From Bacteroidetes bacterium GWF2_43_63 (GTDB taxonomy: Bacteria; Bacteroidota; Bacteroidia; Bacteroidales; DTU049): a stretch of DNA of 57,056 nucleotides. The stretch's first letter is position 1. The number at the start of each line of letters is the position of its first letter. The stretch lies in the NCBI GenBank assembly GCA_001769275.1, contig MEOQ01000044.1:1-57056 (forward strand), given 5' to 3'. The notes under the pieces are model-generated. The model made no database searches. It had not been told where the DNA came from and worked only from the letters and a program-made list of their open reading frames with translations. Positions 16,711 to 25,695 of this stretch are shown here, one piece after another. Both the position numbers and the translations under genes were made by a program.

Positions 16711-18162
16711 ATGATTGAAAAGCAAATTTTACTTGTTTTATATGCCCTGAAAGTAATACCTATGGGCAAAAAACTTTCACTGGATCTTCTTGATACTCTT
16801 GTTAATAAGAAGATTATGTTTGACAGGGTTGAACCTTTCACTGAAGAAATGGCTAAAGACAGATACTACGCCGTAAGAGCGATGTATTCTCATCTATTTG
16901 TTAATTATTCAAAAGGATTGGTCTCAAAAGCTGTACTTGCCCGATTGATTAAAACGCTTGTAGAATCAGTAATGTTTAAAGGAAACGGATCAAAAAAAAC
17001 AAGAGATGCATATTTTAACAGAAACTCATCGCGACCTCCATCTCTTGCAGTGATTTCACCAACTCAAAAATGCAATCTTAATTGCACAGGCTGTTATGCA
17101 TCCTCAGATTCAAAGAAATGCAATTCAATAGATCATTTCACTCTCGAAAAAGTAGTCAATCAATTATATAATGGAATGGGAATGCGTTTTTTTGTCATTT
17201 CAGGAGGAGAACCTTTATTGTACAACAGCGAAGGGTACACAATATTTGATCTGGCAAAAAATTTTCAGGATTGCTTTTTTCTGGTTTTTACGAACGGAAC
17301 ATTAATTACTAAATCAGTCGCAAAAAAAATCGCCGAATGTGGAAATATCACCCCTGCAATCTCAGTAGAAGGTTATAGAGATGAAACAGATGCAAGAAGA
17401 GGCTTTGGGGCATTTGCAAAAATTCTTGAGGCCTTCACAAATCTGAGAGAAGCAGGGGTCCCTTTCGGTGTTTCCGTAACTGCAACAAAAAAGAACATTA
17501 ATCTGTTAACCAGCGATTTGTTTTATAATTACTATTTCAAGGAAATAGGGGCAACCTATATGTGGTCATTTCAGCTGATGCCAATTGGAAGAGCAACAGC
17601 CACAGAGTTAATGGTCACGCCTTCACAAAGAGTTGCTTTGTTTAAAAAACAAAGAGAGATCCTGATTGATAAAAAATATTTTGTGGCTGATTTTTGGAAC
17701 AGCGCAGTTATGTCACGTGGCTGTATAGCCTGTGGATCGCCCAGCGGGTATTTCCATATAGACTGGGATGGGAATATTATGCCTTGTGTATTTGTTCCCT
17801 ATTATCAGGACAACATTTACAATTTGTTCAAAAATGGTAAAACCATTGAAGACGCCATGAATTCAAAACTCTTCAGAGCCGGGCGCGAACTACAATACAA
17901 AATCAAACACGATTGCGGCAGAATAGGAAATCTTTTAATGCCATGCATTTACAGGGATCACCACAAAGAGTTTATTTCAGTAATTGACAGCCTTGACAAA
18001 ATTTGCTGCGAAAATGCAGAAGCTGAAGAAGCCCTGACAAGTTCCGAATATCACAAAAGACTTGAAGATTTTGATGGTGAACTGAAAAATCTGACGGCAG
18101 ATATCTGGGAAGATGTATACCTGAAAAATAAATCAATAAAATCAAAATGCTGTAAAAACTAG
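16711..18162 (+). CDS. Radical SAM protein with C-terminal cysteine-rich (SPASM-like) region
   Basis: A 483-aa protein from the ATG after the promoter element. The radical SAM cluster motif CxxxCxxC is C121, C125, C128 (CNLNCTGCYAS). It is followed by the GGEPLLY glycine-rich SAM-binding motif, a TNGTLIT strand and an SVEGYRDETDARRG segment. The C-terminal part has many cysteines (SRGCIACG, MPCVF, HDCGR, MPCIY, ICC, KCC) that could bind auxiliary clusters. No B12-binding domain is visible. Related proteins are usually annotated only as MoaA/NifB/PqqE-like. First gene of a seven-gene operon; KAS III follows after 7 bases. It probably makes a radical-based modification on the lipid or head group assembled by the operon. 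Confidence 0.8.
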   Translation: MIEKQILLVLYALKVIPMGKKLSLDLLDTLVNKKIMFDRVEPFTEEMAKDRYYAVRAMYSHLFVNYSKGLVSKAVLARLIKTLVESVMFKGNGSKKTRDAYFNRNSSRPPSLAVISPTQKCNLNCTGCYASSDSKKCNSIDHFTLEKVVNQLYNGMGMRFFVISGGEPLLYNSEGYTIFDLAKNFQDCFFLVFTNGTLITKSVAKKIAECGNITPAISVEGYRDETDARRGFGAFAKILEAFTNLREAGVPFGVSVTATKKNINLLTSDLFYNYYFKEIGATYMWSFQLMPIGRATATELMVTPSQRVALFKKQREILIDKKYFVADFWNSAVMSRGCIACGSPSGYFHIDWDGNIMPCVFVPYYQDNIYNLFKNGKTIEDAMNSKLFRAGRELQYKIKHDCGRIGNLLMPCIYRDHHKEFISVIDSLDKICCENAEAEEALTSSEYHKRLEDFDGELKNLTADIWEDVYLKNKSIKSKCCKN

Positions 18163-18169
18163 GAAAGAT

Positions 18170-19129
18170 ATGAATACCGACATATATATAAATGCAGTAG
18201 GGAAACATGTTCCTGCAACGATCATCTCAAACGAATTCTTTAAAATCAAGTCAGGGCTGTTGCCCGATGAGATTGTTGCAAAGTGTGGTGTAATTGAAAG
18301 AAGGGTAACTCAACCACATGAAAACACAAACACAATGGCTGTTGAAGCTGTTAAAGATGTTGTCAGAAAAATCAATTTTGAAATTTTCGACGTTGATTTG
18401 ATTATTGGTGCGACATATACCCCATATGACACCGTTGGCTCACTTGCTCATACAATTCAGCGCAAATTTCATATTTCTAATGCAAAATGTCTCAATGTTA
18501 ATTCTGCTTGTTCTTCATTTCTAAACGCATTGGAAATTGCCGAAAGCTTTATTACTTCGAAAAAAGCAAACAAGGCTCTCATCATAGCATCAGAGAATAA
18601 CTCAGTATATAACGACTTAGAAGATCCCAAAAGCGGCTTTCTCTGGGGAGATGGAGCCGCTGCAGTTGTGGTATCCGGTAAATTAACAGGCAACAATGAT
18701 TTACACCTGATCGATATTGACACAAAAGGCCTAGCCTGTATTGGGAAAAGTATTGATGCAGTTACGCTACGGCCAGCTCGGGGTGGATTGCGGATGGCGT
18801 TGGGAAAAGATGTATTTCATTATGCCTGCTTAACTATGATTTCTGAAACTGAGCAATTGTTATCAAGAAACCAGCTCTCACCTAATGATATGAAATATTT
18901 TCTCCCACATCAGGCAAACAAAAGAATTATTGAAGTGGTTTCCCGCAAATTAAAGATTCAATCTGATAACGTGCTTTTAAATATTGAACAACTTGGAAAC
19001 ACAGGCTGCGCAAGTACGCCGCTGCTATTGGCTGATAACTGGGACAAATTTGCAAAAAACGACAATATCGTTATCACGGTTTTTGGCGGAGGATATTCAA
19101 GTGGAACGGCATTATTGAGGAAAATTTAA
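18170..19129 (+). CDS. 3-oxoacyl-ACP synthase III family protein (FabH-like)
   Basis: A 319-aa thiolase-fold protein with the full KAS III triad: C114 in NSACSSFLNA, H247 in FLPHQANKR and N277 in LGNTGCASTP. It also has the WGDGAAAVVV and VFGGGYSSGTALL motifs. These catalyse decarboxylative condensation of an acyl thioester with a malonyl-ACP-type extender. The operon carries no acyl carrier protein, so the housekeeping ACP or CoA substrates would be used. Being a second-copy-type KAS III inside a lipid operon, it probably starts or extends a special acyl chain. Seven bases after the radical SAM gene. Confidence 0.85.
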   Translation: MNTDIYINAVGKHVPATIISNEFFKIKSGLLPDEIVAKCGVIERRVTQPHENTNTMAVEAVKDVVRKINFEIFDVDLIIGATYTPYDTVGSLAHTIQRKFHISNAKCLNVNSACSSFLNALEIAESFITSKKANKALIIASENNSVYNDLEDPKSGFLWGDGAAAVVVSGKLTGNNDLHLIDIDTKGLACIGKSIDAVTLRPARGGLRMALGKDVFHYACLTMISETEQLLSRNQLSPNDMKYFLPHQANKRIIEVVSRKLKIQSDNVLLNIEQLGNTGCASTPLLLADNWDKFAKNDNIVITVFGGGYSSGTALLRKI

Positions 19130-19135
19130 ATTATT

Positions 19136-19837
19136 ATGAATACAAACGAAAAAACGAAAATCACCGCAATTATTTGTGCTTACAATGAGGAAAAGACGAT
19201 TGAGGAAATAGTTTGTAAGGCAACAGACTATTTTTTCGATGAAGTTATTGTCGTAAATGACGGTTCTACAGATGAAACAGATGCTGTCTTGAAAAACCTA
19301 CTTAATTATTGCAGTTTCAAATACATTGTTCTTGTTGAAAATATGGGAAAAGGGTATGCAATGGCATCTGGAATTGAATTGTCATGCGGTGATATTATTG
19401 TATTCTTTGATTCCGATTTATCAAATTTAAAAGAAGAGCACTTTGAAACACTCATAGTTCCTATTCTAAACAAAGAGGTTGATATGGTACTTGGCCAACC
19501 AAGTGAAACTACGGTAGACTTCCGTAAAAACCCATTGAAGTCTTTGTCAGGGCAACGTAGTTTGCTTAGAAAAGATATTTTGCCAATTGTGGACAAAATG
19601 AAGGAGACCCGATACGGTGTTGAAACTCTCATTAATTTGTATTACCGGGCAGAGGGGAAAAATGTAAAGTACGTGCTGTTAAAGGGACTTGCTCATCAAA
19701 ATAAATTCGAAAAAACTTCTCCTCCTAAAGCAATGACAGAATTTATCAAAGCAGGACACCAGATTGTCACTACTGCCTTAAAGAACTTCTCATATATCTC
19801 CAGAATAGCAAACTCAACAATAAAGAGCAATGATTAG
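19136..19837 (+). CDS. Family 2 glycosyltransferase (first of a tandem pair)
   Basis: A 233-aa GT-A-fold enzyme. ITAIICAYNEEKTIEEIV at the N-terminus binds the nucleotide, VVNDGSTDET follows, and FFDSD provides the metal-binding DxD. MGKGYAMASGIE is typical of the compact GT2 group that includes polyprenyl-phosphate sugar transferases. There is no transmembrane segment. It is about the same length as, and clearly similar to, the next gene (MGKGYAMATGIEHA; LLRKDILPIVDKMKETRYGVETL versus FKSDIILLLPKMKESRFGVETL), indicating a tandem duplication. It overlaps that gene by 8 bases. The sugar donor and lipid acceptor are not readable. Confidence 0.85.
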   Translation: MNTNEKTKITAIICAYNEEKTIEEIVCKATDYFFDEVIVVNDGSTDETDAVLKNLLNYCSFKYIVLVENMGKGYAMASGIELSCGDIIVFFDSDLSNLKEEHFETLIVPILNKEVDMVLGQPSETTVDFRKNPLKSLSGQRSLLRKDILPIVDKMKETRYGVETLINLYYRAEGKNVKYVLLKGLAHQNKFEKTSPPKAMTEFIKAGHQIVTTALKNFSYISRIANSTIKSND

Positions 19838-20573
19838 ACCCAATAACATTAGTGTGATTATATGCGTCTATAATGAGGAGAAAACCATTATGGACGTTAT
19901 ATTAACGATTGTCGATTATTTCGAGACATGCGAAATAATTGTTGTAAATGACGGCTCAACTGACACAACAGAGCAAATAATCAAACGTTTACAGATAGGT
20001 ATCGAAATCAGGTACGTTCCTTTGCAACAAAACATGGGCAAAGGATATGCTATGGCCACCGGAATTGAACATGCAACGAATGATACCATTCTCTTTGTAG
20101 ATGCAGACCAAAGAGAGACCAGATATGAATATCTTGAAACTATTTTGGACTCATTTTACAGCAATAACAAGGTTCGGATGGGACTTGGATACACGACCGT
20201 GAATATTGCTGGCAGAGAAATAAATCCAATGAAAATTCTTACAGGTGAAAGAATCCTGTTTAAATCAGACATTATACTGCTGTTGCCGAAAATGAAGGAG
20301 TCTAGATTTGGGGTAGAGACACTCCTGTATCTATTTTATCGATCCAAAGGATATCAAATGGAGTTCATACATCTGAGAACTCTGAAACATTTATCCAAAT
20401 ATGAGAAAAGCCCCTTTTTTCAGGCAACTCGCAATTACATTGTGGAAGGACAAGAAATATTGATAACGGCATTCAAAAACCGACAGATGGTAAAACAATC
20501 AATTAGAAATACGCTTAATGTCAATTTAAAAAAATATTTAAACAAGAAACAAAATGCAGCAAAAAGTTATTGA
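19830..20573 (+). CDS. Family 2 glycosyltransferase (second of a tandem pair)
   Basis: A 247-aa GT2 enzyme paralogous to the preceding gene. It has ISVIICVYNEEKTIMDVI, VVNDGSTDTTEQ, MGKGYAMATGIEH and the DxD motif in FVDADQRE. The C-terminus contains the matching K-M-K-E-S-R-F-G-V-E-T-L segment and a basic tail (LKKYLNKKQNAAKSY). The two enzymes could add two sugars in succession or form a heterodimer. Its end overlaps the acyltransferase gene by 20 bases. Confidence 0.85.
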   Translation: MIRPNNISVIICVYNEEKTIMDVILTIVDYFETCEIIVVNDGSTDTTEQIIKRLQIGIEIRYVPLQQNMGKGYAMATGIEHATNDTILFVDADQRETRYEYLETILDSFYSNNKVRMGLGYTTVNIAGREINPMKILTGERILFKSDIILLLPKMKESRFGVETLLYLFYRSKGYQMEFIHLRTLKHLSKYEKSPFFQATRNYIVEGQEILITAFKNRQMVKQSIRNTLNVNLKKYLNKKQNAAKSY

Positions 20574-21360
20574 TATCAGAAAGCAAATTTTGAATAGCAA
20601 TTCAAAGTTGCTGAAAAAAATGCCTGATTCGGTTTTGTCAATATTAGAGAAAATAGTTAGACAGGATGAAATGAATTACATGCTATCAAAGTATTCGCAA
20701 AACATGGGTGTTGATTTCCTTTCAAATATTCTTGCAGAAATGGATATCCGGATTGACGTTCAGGGAATAGAAAACCTTCCTGATCAAAGCAAGTGTTTTT
20801 TTGTAGCAAATCATCCTTTTGGCATTGCTGACGGCCTGGTGTTAACAAATATTGTTGCGCAAAAATACGGGGAGCTCAAAGCAATTGGCAATGATGTTTT
20901 CATGCTCATTCCTCAAATGAAACCAATAATTGCAGCTGTAAATGTTTTTGGGAAAAACAGCAGAGAATATTATATGGAACTGGAAAAAGTGTATAAATCG
21001 GATATTGCAATTACGCATTTCCCTGCAGGCTTAGTTTCCAGAATTAATAAATTCAAATTAGCTGAAAGCACCTGGAAAAAGAGTTTTATAACCAAATCAG
21101 TAGAGTGTCAACGGGACATTGTTCCAATACATTTTGTTGGCCGAAACTCTATGTTATTTTACTCTGTGTTCAAATTTCGCAAAGCATTGGGCATAAACGC
21201 CACTCTTGAACTTGCACTTTTACCACATGAATTTTTCAACAAGCGAAACAGGACAATCAAGGTGGTAATCGGAAGGCCTATTTCTTATAAAACTTTCAAC
21301 AATAACAAAAGCAACGAAGAATGGGCTCAATGGGTAAAGAATCAATGCCTGTCAAATTGA
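20554..21360 (+). CDS. PlsC-like lysophospholipid/ornithine-lipid-type acyltransferase
   Basis: A 268-aa protein with acyltransferase block I NHPFGIADG (NHx4D type, residues about 85-93) and block III FPAG (about 155-158), followed by PIHFVGRNS. The layout matches the hemolysin-like/GlsA-type O-acyltransferases of Bacteroidota, which complete acyl-oxyacyl amino-acid lipids, more than classical PlsC. It would transfer an acyl chain onto a hydroxyl of the operon's lipid. No transmembrane helix; probably membrane-associated. It overlaps the upstream GT2 by 20 bases. Confidence 0.75.
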   Translation: MQQKVIDIRKQILNSNSKLLKKMPDSVLSILEKIVRQDEMNYMLSKYSQNMGVDFLSNILAEMDIRIDVQGIENLPDQSKCFFVANHPFGIADGLVLTNIVAQKYGELKAIGNDVFMLIPQMKPIIAAVNVFGKNSREYYMELEKVYKSDIAITHFPAGLVSRINKFKLAESTWKKSFITKSVECQRDIVPIHFVGRNSMLFYSVFKFRKALGINATLELALLPHEFFNKRNRTIKVVIGRPISYKTFNNNKSNEEWAQWVKNQCLSN

Positions 21361-21387
21361 AAATGGTTTATATTATGATATTTACCA

Positions 21388-23304
21388 ATGATAAATAATA
21401 ATCATATTTTTGGTGTGCTTCTCATATTTTTGATCCTGATAGGGTTTTCAGTTTTCACTACACCCAGAGTCAAAGATGAGCGCAACGCCGCTGAAAACGC
21501 GAGAAACAAGAATTGCACAGCGAAAACAATATCTATACATTCATCAAAGCAAATTCTTCGTGGCAAAATTAAGATGATCAGAAATGATCGTAGCCAAAGC
21601 AGCAGCAATGTTTGTCCAGACGGCAGTGATTTGACTGAGAAAAACAATATAGAATCAAACGAATCTAATTCCATTACATCAGTTTGCAGAGACACGAATT
21701 ACGTTTTTGAAACAAAACTTATGCGCATCAGTATTTCATCAACTGGAGCAGAAATAAAGCAAATAGAATTGAATGAGTTTAAGACTGGCGATTCAATGCC
21801 ATTGAAGTTTTTTTATAATAACGAAGCCAATTTTGATTTAGCATTTTCCACTAATAGCGAAAAACTCTCCACCTCTGAAATGCGGTTTGTTCCAGTTTAT
21901 ACAAATAGATTATGTGATAATGTTAGTAAAGATTCTCTTGTTGTAGTTTTAAAAGCCCCGGCATATGACAAAAATAGGTCAGAAGTCGGGGCTGTTTTAT
22001 TTAAGTATACTTTTTTTAATAATTCATATCAAATAAATCTAAACATAGACTTTCAGGAAAACGCTGCTTTCTTAAAAGAGGGAAAACAGTCAATGGAAAT
22101 TAACTGGAGTGCAGATCTGGCAACAAAAGAAAAAAAACGGGATAAGGAATGTTCTGCAAGCACTATTTATTATGCCAAAGAAAACCTCAAAGTTGATAAT
22201 TTAAGCGAAACCGGCAATGATGAAGCTGTTATTAATACTCCTTTGAAATGGATATCATTTAAACAACAGTTCTTTTCTACATCAATAATAGCAAAGGACA
22301 AATTTGTTTCTGCATGTCTGAAATCGCTGGATAAGGGTCTGAGTGACCCATGTTATCTCAAAACCATGCAATCCTCATTGTTTTTTGAGTACGACGCTAA
22401 AGAAAACAATTCCGTTGACTTTCAAATATATGCTGGTCCAAATAAGTATAGTAATCTGAAACCATATAATCTGCATCTGGAACATCAGATCCCACTTGGA
22501 TGGAGCTTTCGCCCAATTGCATGGGTAAATCAATATATAGTGATTCCTGTATTTAACTGGCTGGAAGGATATTCACTCAATTACGGAATTATTATTCTTA
22601 TTCTGACAATTCTTCTCAAAATCGGATTATCCCCGATAACGATTAAGACTTATATCAGTTCTGCAAAAATGAGGGTTTTAAAACCGGAAATTGAATCAAT
22701 CAACAAAAGATATCCAAATTCCGATGATGCTTTAGCAAAACAAAAAGAAACGATGGATTTGTACCAGCGGGCTGGTGTAAACCCATTTTCCGGATGTATT
22801 CCTATGTTATTACAATTCCCAATACTCATTGCGATGTTTAATTTCATTCCGGCATCTTTTGAGCTTAGGCAACAATCATTCCTTTGGGCTGATGATCTTT
22901 CGAATTATGATTCTGTCTTAGACCTTGGGTTAAATATCCCATTCTATGGAGATCATATCAGTTTGTTTTGCTTGCTTATGACAATCTCAACAATTATTTA
23001 CACAAGACTAAATGAAAAATTAATGGGCGACAGTTCTGGTAGTATGCCAGGAATGAGAACCCTGATGTATATAATGCCGCTGACTTTCCTTGGATTTTTC
23101 AATAGCTATTCGGCAGGATTAAGCTATTACTATCTCCTGGCTAATATATTTTCATTCATCCAAATATTCATAATTCGCAAAATTTACAACGAAAAGAAAG
23201 TCCGTGAGCAAATGAGTATGCCCAACAAAAAGAAAAGAAAGCGTATGGGCTTGCAAACCTTACTGGATGCAGCTATTAAAAGCAGTCAAAAGCAATCGGA
23301 ATAA
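21388..23304 (+). CDS. yidC: YidC/Oxa1-family membrane protein insertase (operon-located copy)
   Basis: A 638-aa protein with the long Gram-negative YidC architecture. It has an N-terminal anchor (about residues 8-24), a large periplasmic beta domain (about 90-370), then five membrane segments. Conserved blocks include SSAKMRVLKPEIESINKRYP, AGVNPFSGCIPMLLQFPILIAMFNFIPASFELR, QQSFLWADDLSNYDSVL and PFYGDHISLFCLLMTIST. A lysine-rich tail (PNKKKRKRM) follows. YidC inserts membrane proteins together with, or apart from, SecYEG. Finding it between an acyltransferase and an SDR in a TetR-controlled lipid operon is unusual; I infer it may be a second copy, but the rest of the genome is not visible. 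The N-terminal Thr-Thr-Pro-Arg and Ser/Asn-rich segment (residues 25-100) is poorly conserved. Confidence 0.85.
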   Translation: MINNNHIFGVLLIFLILIGFSVFTTPRVKDERNAAENARNKNCTAKTISIHSSKQILRGKIKMIRNDRSQSSSNVCPDGSDLTEKNNIESNESNSITSVCRDTNYVFETKLMRISISSTGAEIKQIELNEFKTGDSMPLKFFYNNEANFDLAFSTNSEKLSTSEMRFVPVYTNRLCDNVSKDSLVVVLKAPAYDKNRSEVGAVLFKYTFFNNSYQINLNIDFQENAAFLKEGKQSMEINWSADLATKEKKRDKECSASTIYYAKENLKVDNLSETGNDEAVINTPLKWISFKQQFFSTSIIAKDKFVSACLKSLDKGLSDPCYLKTMQSSLFFEYDAKENNSVDFQIYAGPNKYSNLKPYNLHLEHQIPLGWSFRPIAWVNQYIVIPVFNWLEGYSLNYGIIILILTILLKIGLSPITIKTYISSAKMRVLKPEIESINKRYPNSDDALAKQKETMDLYQRAGVNPFSGCIPMLLQFPILIAMFNFIPASFELRQQSFLWADDLSNYDSVLDLGLNIPFYGDHISLFCLLMTISTIIYTRLNEKLMGDSSGSMPGMRTLMYIMPLTFLGFFNSYSAGLSYYYLLANIFSFIQIFIIRKIYNEKKVREQMSMPNKKKRKRMGLQTLLDAAIKSSQKQSE

Positions 23305-23315
23305 AATATTCAATC

Positions 23316-24107
23316 ATGAAAAAAACAGCATTAATTACTGGCGCAACTATGGGTATCGGATATGAGCTTTCTTTGCTGTTTGCTGAAGACTCATACGACC
23401 TTATCCTGATTGCCAGAGATGAGCTCACCCTTCGAAAAATGAGAAGCGACTTTCTGTTGGTTTATGAAATTGATATCCATATTATTGCCATTGACTTATC
23501 CCGATCAACAGCCGCAAGAGAAATATTTGATGCAATCAGAACTTTGAATTTAAAAGTCGATGCATTAATCAACAATGCGGGAATTGGCGATTATGGCTAT
23601 TTTTCTGACCAAAACCTGACGGATATTAATAAAGTGATGATGGTTAATATTATTGCTCCTGTTGAGTTGACAAGGCTCTTTGTCACAGAAATGATTGAGA
23701 GAGGTTACGGGAAAATACTTAATATTTCTTCTCTGGCAGCTTTTGTCCCGGGACCGAAAATGTCGGTTTATTATGCAAGTAAAACGTTTCTTCTTTCATT
23801 TTCCGAAGCTTTGGCATGTGAGCTAAATGGGACTGGTGTGACAATTTCCGTATTGTGTCCGGGTCCCACAAAAACAGGATTTCAAGCTGCTGTAGGCAGC
23901 GAGAATTCAATTTTATCCAGATTCAATTTATTGTCTTCGCCAATCGGAGTAGCACAACAAGCTTATAAAGATTTGTTTGCTGAAAAGAAAATTATTATAC
24001 CCGGATTAATAAATAATTCGCTCAGATATATTTCTGTCATTTTTTCCAATAAACAATTAGCTAAAATCGTATTTAGGCTTCAAAAATTGAACAGACATGA
24101 AGCGTGA
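23316..24107 (+). CDS. Short-chain dehydrogenase/reductase
   Basis: A 263-aa classical SDR. It has TGATMGIG cofactor-binding motif (residues 8-15), NNAG around 90, ISSLAAF with the catalytic serine, YYASK with catalytic Tyr and Lys, and CPGPTKTGF afterwards. An ARDE end to strand two suggests NADPH preference. The closest general group is the DltE/YqjQ and 3-ketosphinganine reductase-like SDRs, which would suit reduction of a beta-keto lipid made by the KAS III, though that is inference. Last gene of the operon, 11 bases after yidC; no strong terminator follows. Confidence 0.8.
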   Translation: MKKTALITGATMGIGYELSLLFAEDSYDLILIARDELTLRKMRSDFLLVYEIDIHIIAIDLSRSTAAREIFDAIRTLNLKVDALINNAGIGDYGYFSDQNLTDINKVMMVNIIAPVELTRLFVTEMIERGYGKILNISSLAAFVPGPKMSVYYASKTFLLSFSEALACELNGTGVTISVLCPGPTKTGFQAAVGSENSILSRFNLLSSPIGVAQQAYKDLFAEKKIIIPGLINNSLRYISVIFSNKQLAKIVFRLQKLNRHEA

Positions 24108-24171
24108 ATCAAATTCAATCCACATAAATAATGACCATTGTTAAATTGATAACAATCTCTAAGCGATCGCC

Positions 24172-24540
24172 ATGAAACATTATACAGGAATACCAGAATT
24201 ACTAAGAGACCTTAATTGCACAAACGATGTTCTAATGCAAATTGATCCATCCGAAAGGGTTCGATATTTAATGATTGTTGACTCAGAAAATGGATCTGAA
24301 ATAACTGATTGCGAATGCCATATAATACTCAAAAATAGCAAAATAATTACTCTTAAACAACTTGTTTTAATAAATTGTATTCAAACGACTTGTCTTTACT
24401 CTGGTGATGAATTAATGGACTATGGTGATTGTTTTGCAATTGAAGATATTCAGCGAATCATTCTTGTTCACGGTGTCAATGGCATACAGGTTAATTATGA
24501 TTTTGAATTCGGCATCTGGGAGTATTTCATTTTGGATTAA
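24172..24540 (+). CDS. Hypothetical protein
   Basis: A 122-aa acidic, cysteine-containing protein (CTNDVLM, CECHIILK, CIQTTCLYSG) with alternating hydrophobic strands and an aromatic C-terminus (FEFGIWEYFILD). No family recognised. It begins 64 bases after the SDR stop on the same strand and could be the tail of that transcript or an independent gene. The strand-rich pattern suggests a small beta protein. Confidence 0.5.
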   Translation: MKHYTGIPELLRDLNCTNDVLMQIDPSERVRYLMIVDSENGSEITDCECHIILKNSKIITLKQLVLINCIQTTCLYSGDELMDYGDCFAIEDIQRIILVHGVNGIQVNYDFEFGIWEYFILD

Positions 24541-24612
24541 ATTATTTATAAATGGATTTTATTGATATTAGAATTTACTGATGATGAAATCACACCAATA
24601 CACACGAAAAAC

Positions 24613-24948
24613 ATGAAAAGAGAACCAACTTTTGAAATAGCAAGAAGCAGAGATAAAAAATATTATTGGAACTTAAAAGCATCTTTTGGACAAGTTCTTT
24701 TAACGAGTGGGATTTATTCATCAAAGGATAATTGCATTGAAGGCATTGTGTTGAGTAAGGAAAGCATTAAAAACTCAAACTTTCTGCCTCAGCAAACTAC
24801 GAATGGAGAGTATTACATTGTTCAAATATCCATTGACTGTCAGTTTCTCAGCAGAAGTGAATTCTACTCTACCAAAGAAAGTATGGAAATTGGATTGATC
24901 GCAATAAAAAAGTGCATTCCAATTGCTGACATATTTGAAATTTTGTGA
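24613..24948 (+). CDS. YegP-like (DUF1508) protein
   Basis: A 111-aa protein from ATG 24613 (the longer frame begins at a TTG at 24562). Residues 5-46 (FEIARSRDKKYYWNLKASFG then ILLTSG-like GIYSSKDNCIEGI) match the DUF1508/YegP repeat, whose hallmark is F..Y..K-G-F-W-L-K-A-x-NG with SS/K..C..GI. A second, degenerate copy appears at about residues 60-109 (YYIVQISIDCQFLSRSEFYSTKESMEIGLIAIK). Tandem copies are usual for the family, whose function is poorly known. Confidence 0.65.
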   Translation: MKREPTFEIARSRDKKYYWNLKASFGQVLLTSGIYSSKDNCIEGIVLSKESIKNSNFLPQQTTNGEYYIVQISIDCQFLSRSEFYSTKESMEIGLIAIKKCIPIADIFEIL

Positions 24949-25695
24949 AACATCCGTCATTTATTCAAGATAATCCTGGTGTTGAAAAGCCGGGATTACA
25001 TTCATTTATTACCTCCAAAACAAAAAGAACTTTCAAAGAAAGAAAAATGCGCACTAATGTTTGCTTACTTTTCCTCTCTCCCACCATCTGCAATCTGATT
25101 CGTTAATTCCAAATCAAGCTCCAGAAATTTTGGAGCATTTTTGAATAGATGTATTTTTAAAAGTAAACGTAATTTGGAAATAACATGTCAGATAGCTTTG
25201 AAAACTCCAAAAAATATTTTGCTGTATTTGATTTTACCAATTTGAAAATATTTTCGCCCAAGAATTACTGTTCTGTTCATCTTTTTTACCAATACTTATT
25301 CGATTTTTACCATTCTGAACAGTTGAATCATTTGATTTTACTCAAATTGTACCCGAAATCGCCTAAAAAACGACAAAAAGCGTTTTTTGACGTCGTTTTC
25401 CGAAATGTTCATTTGTTCGAATTGAACATTTTACTCTCAGGTTGCTTATCCATAATGGATTTTGCGATGTTCAAAATTCCAACAATGGCTCTGCCACACT
25501 TTTTCAGGTCAGTTTATTCAGAACGGATGTTCAAGTTTGTCAACTTTGGTTACAGTTTGTCAACTTTCGCCACATTTGGCTCAACGGGCCATCGGCGCTG
25601 ATGTATTTTTGATTCATGCCTTTTGCGAATGAATTTGCAAACCGTTCGTAAAGCTGGCTTAACGCAGTACTGAAACTAATTTAATTTGAATTGCC
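24949..25695. other. Gene-poor region
   Basis: About 750 bases. It contains a weak hairpin followed by Ts (25118-25142) and a 138-codon frame (25185-25601) that is very rich in Phe, Leu and Ser and resembles nothing I know. I do not accept it as a gene. Confidence 0.35.
25118..25142 (+). terminator. Weak hairpin terminator candidate
   Basis: GCTCCA (25118-25123) pairs with TGGAGC (25131-25136) around a 7-base loop and is followed by ATTTTTT. The stem is only 6 bp. It could end transcripts of the YegP-like gene. Confidence 0.35.

Noticed and set aside
25185-25601. 138-codon plus-strand frame
   Set aside because: Extremely Phe/Leu/Ser-rich composition, no domain, no promoter or partner gene; more likely a chance frame in AT-rich DNA.
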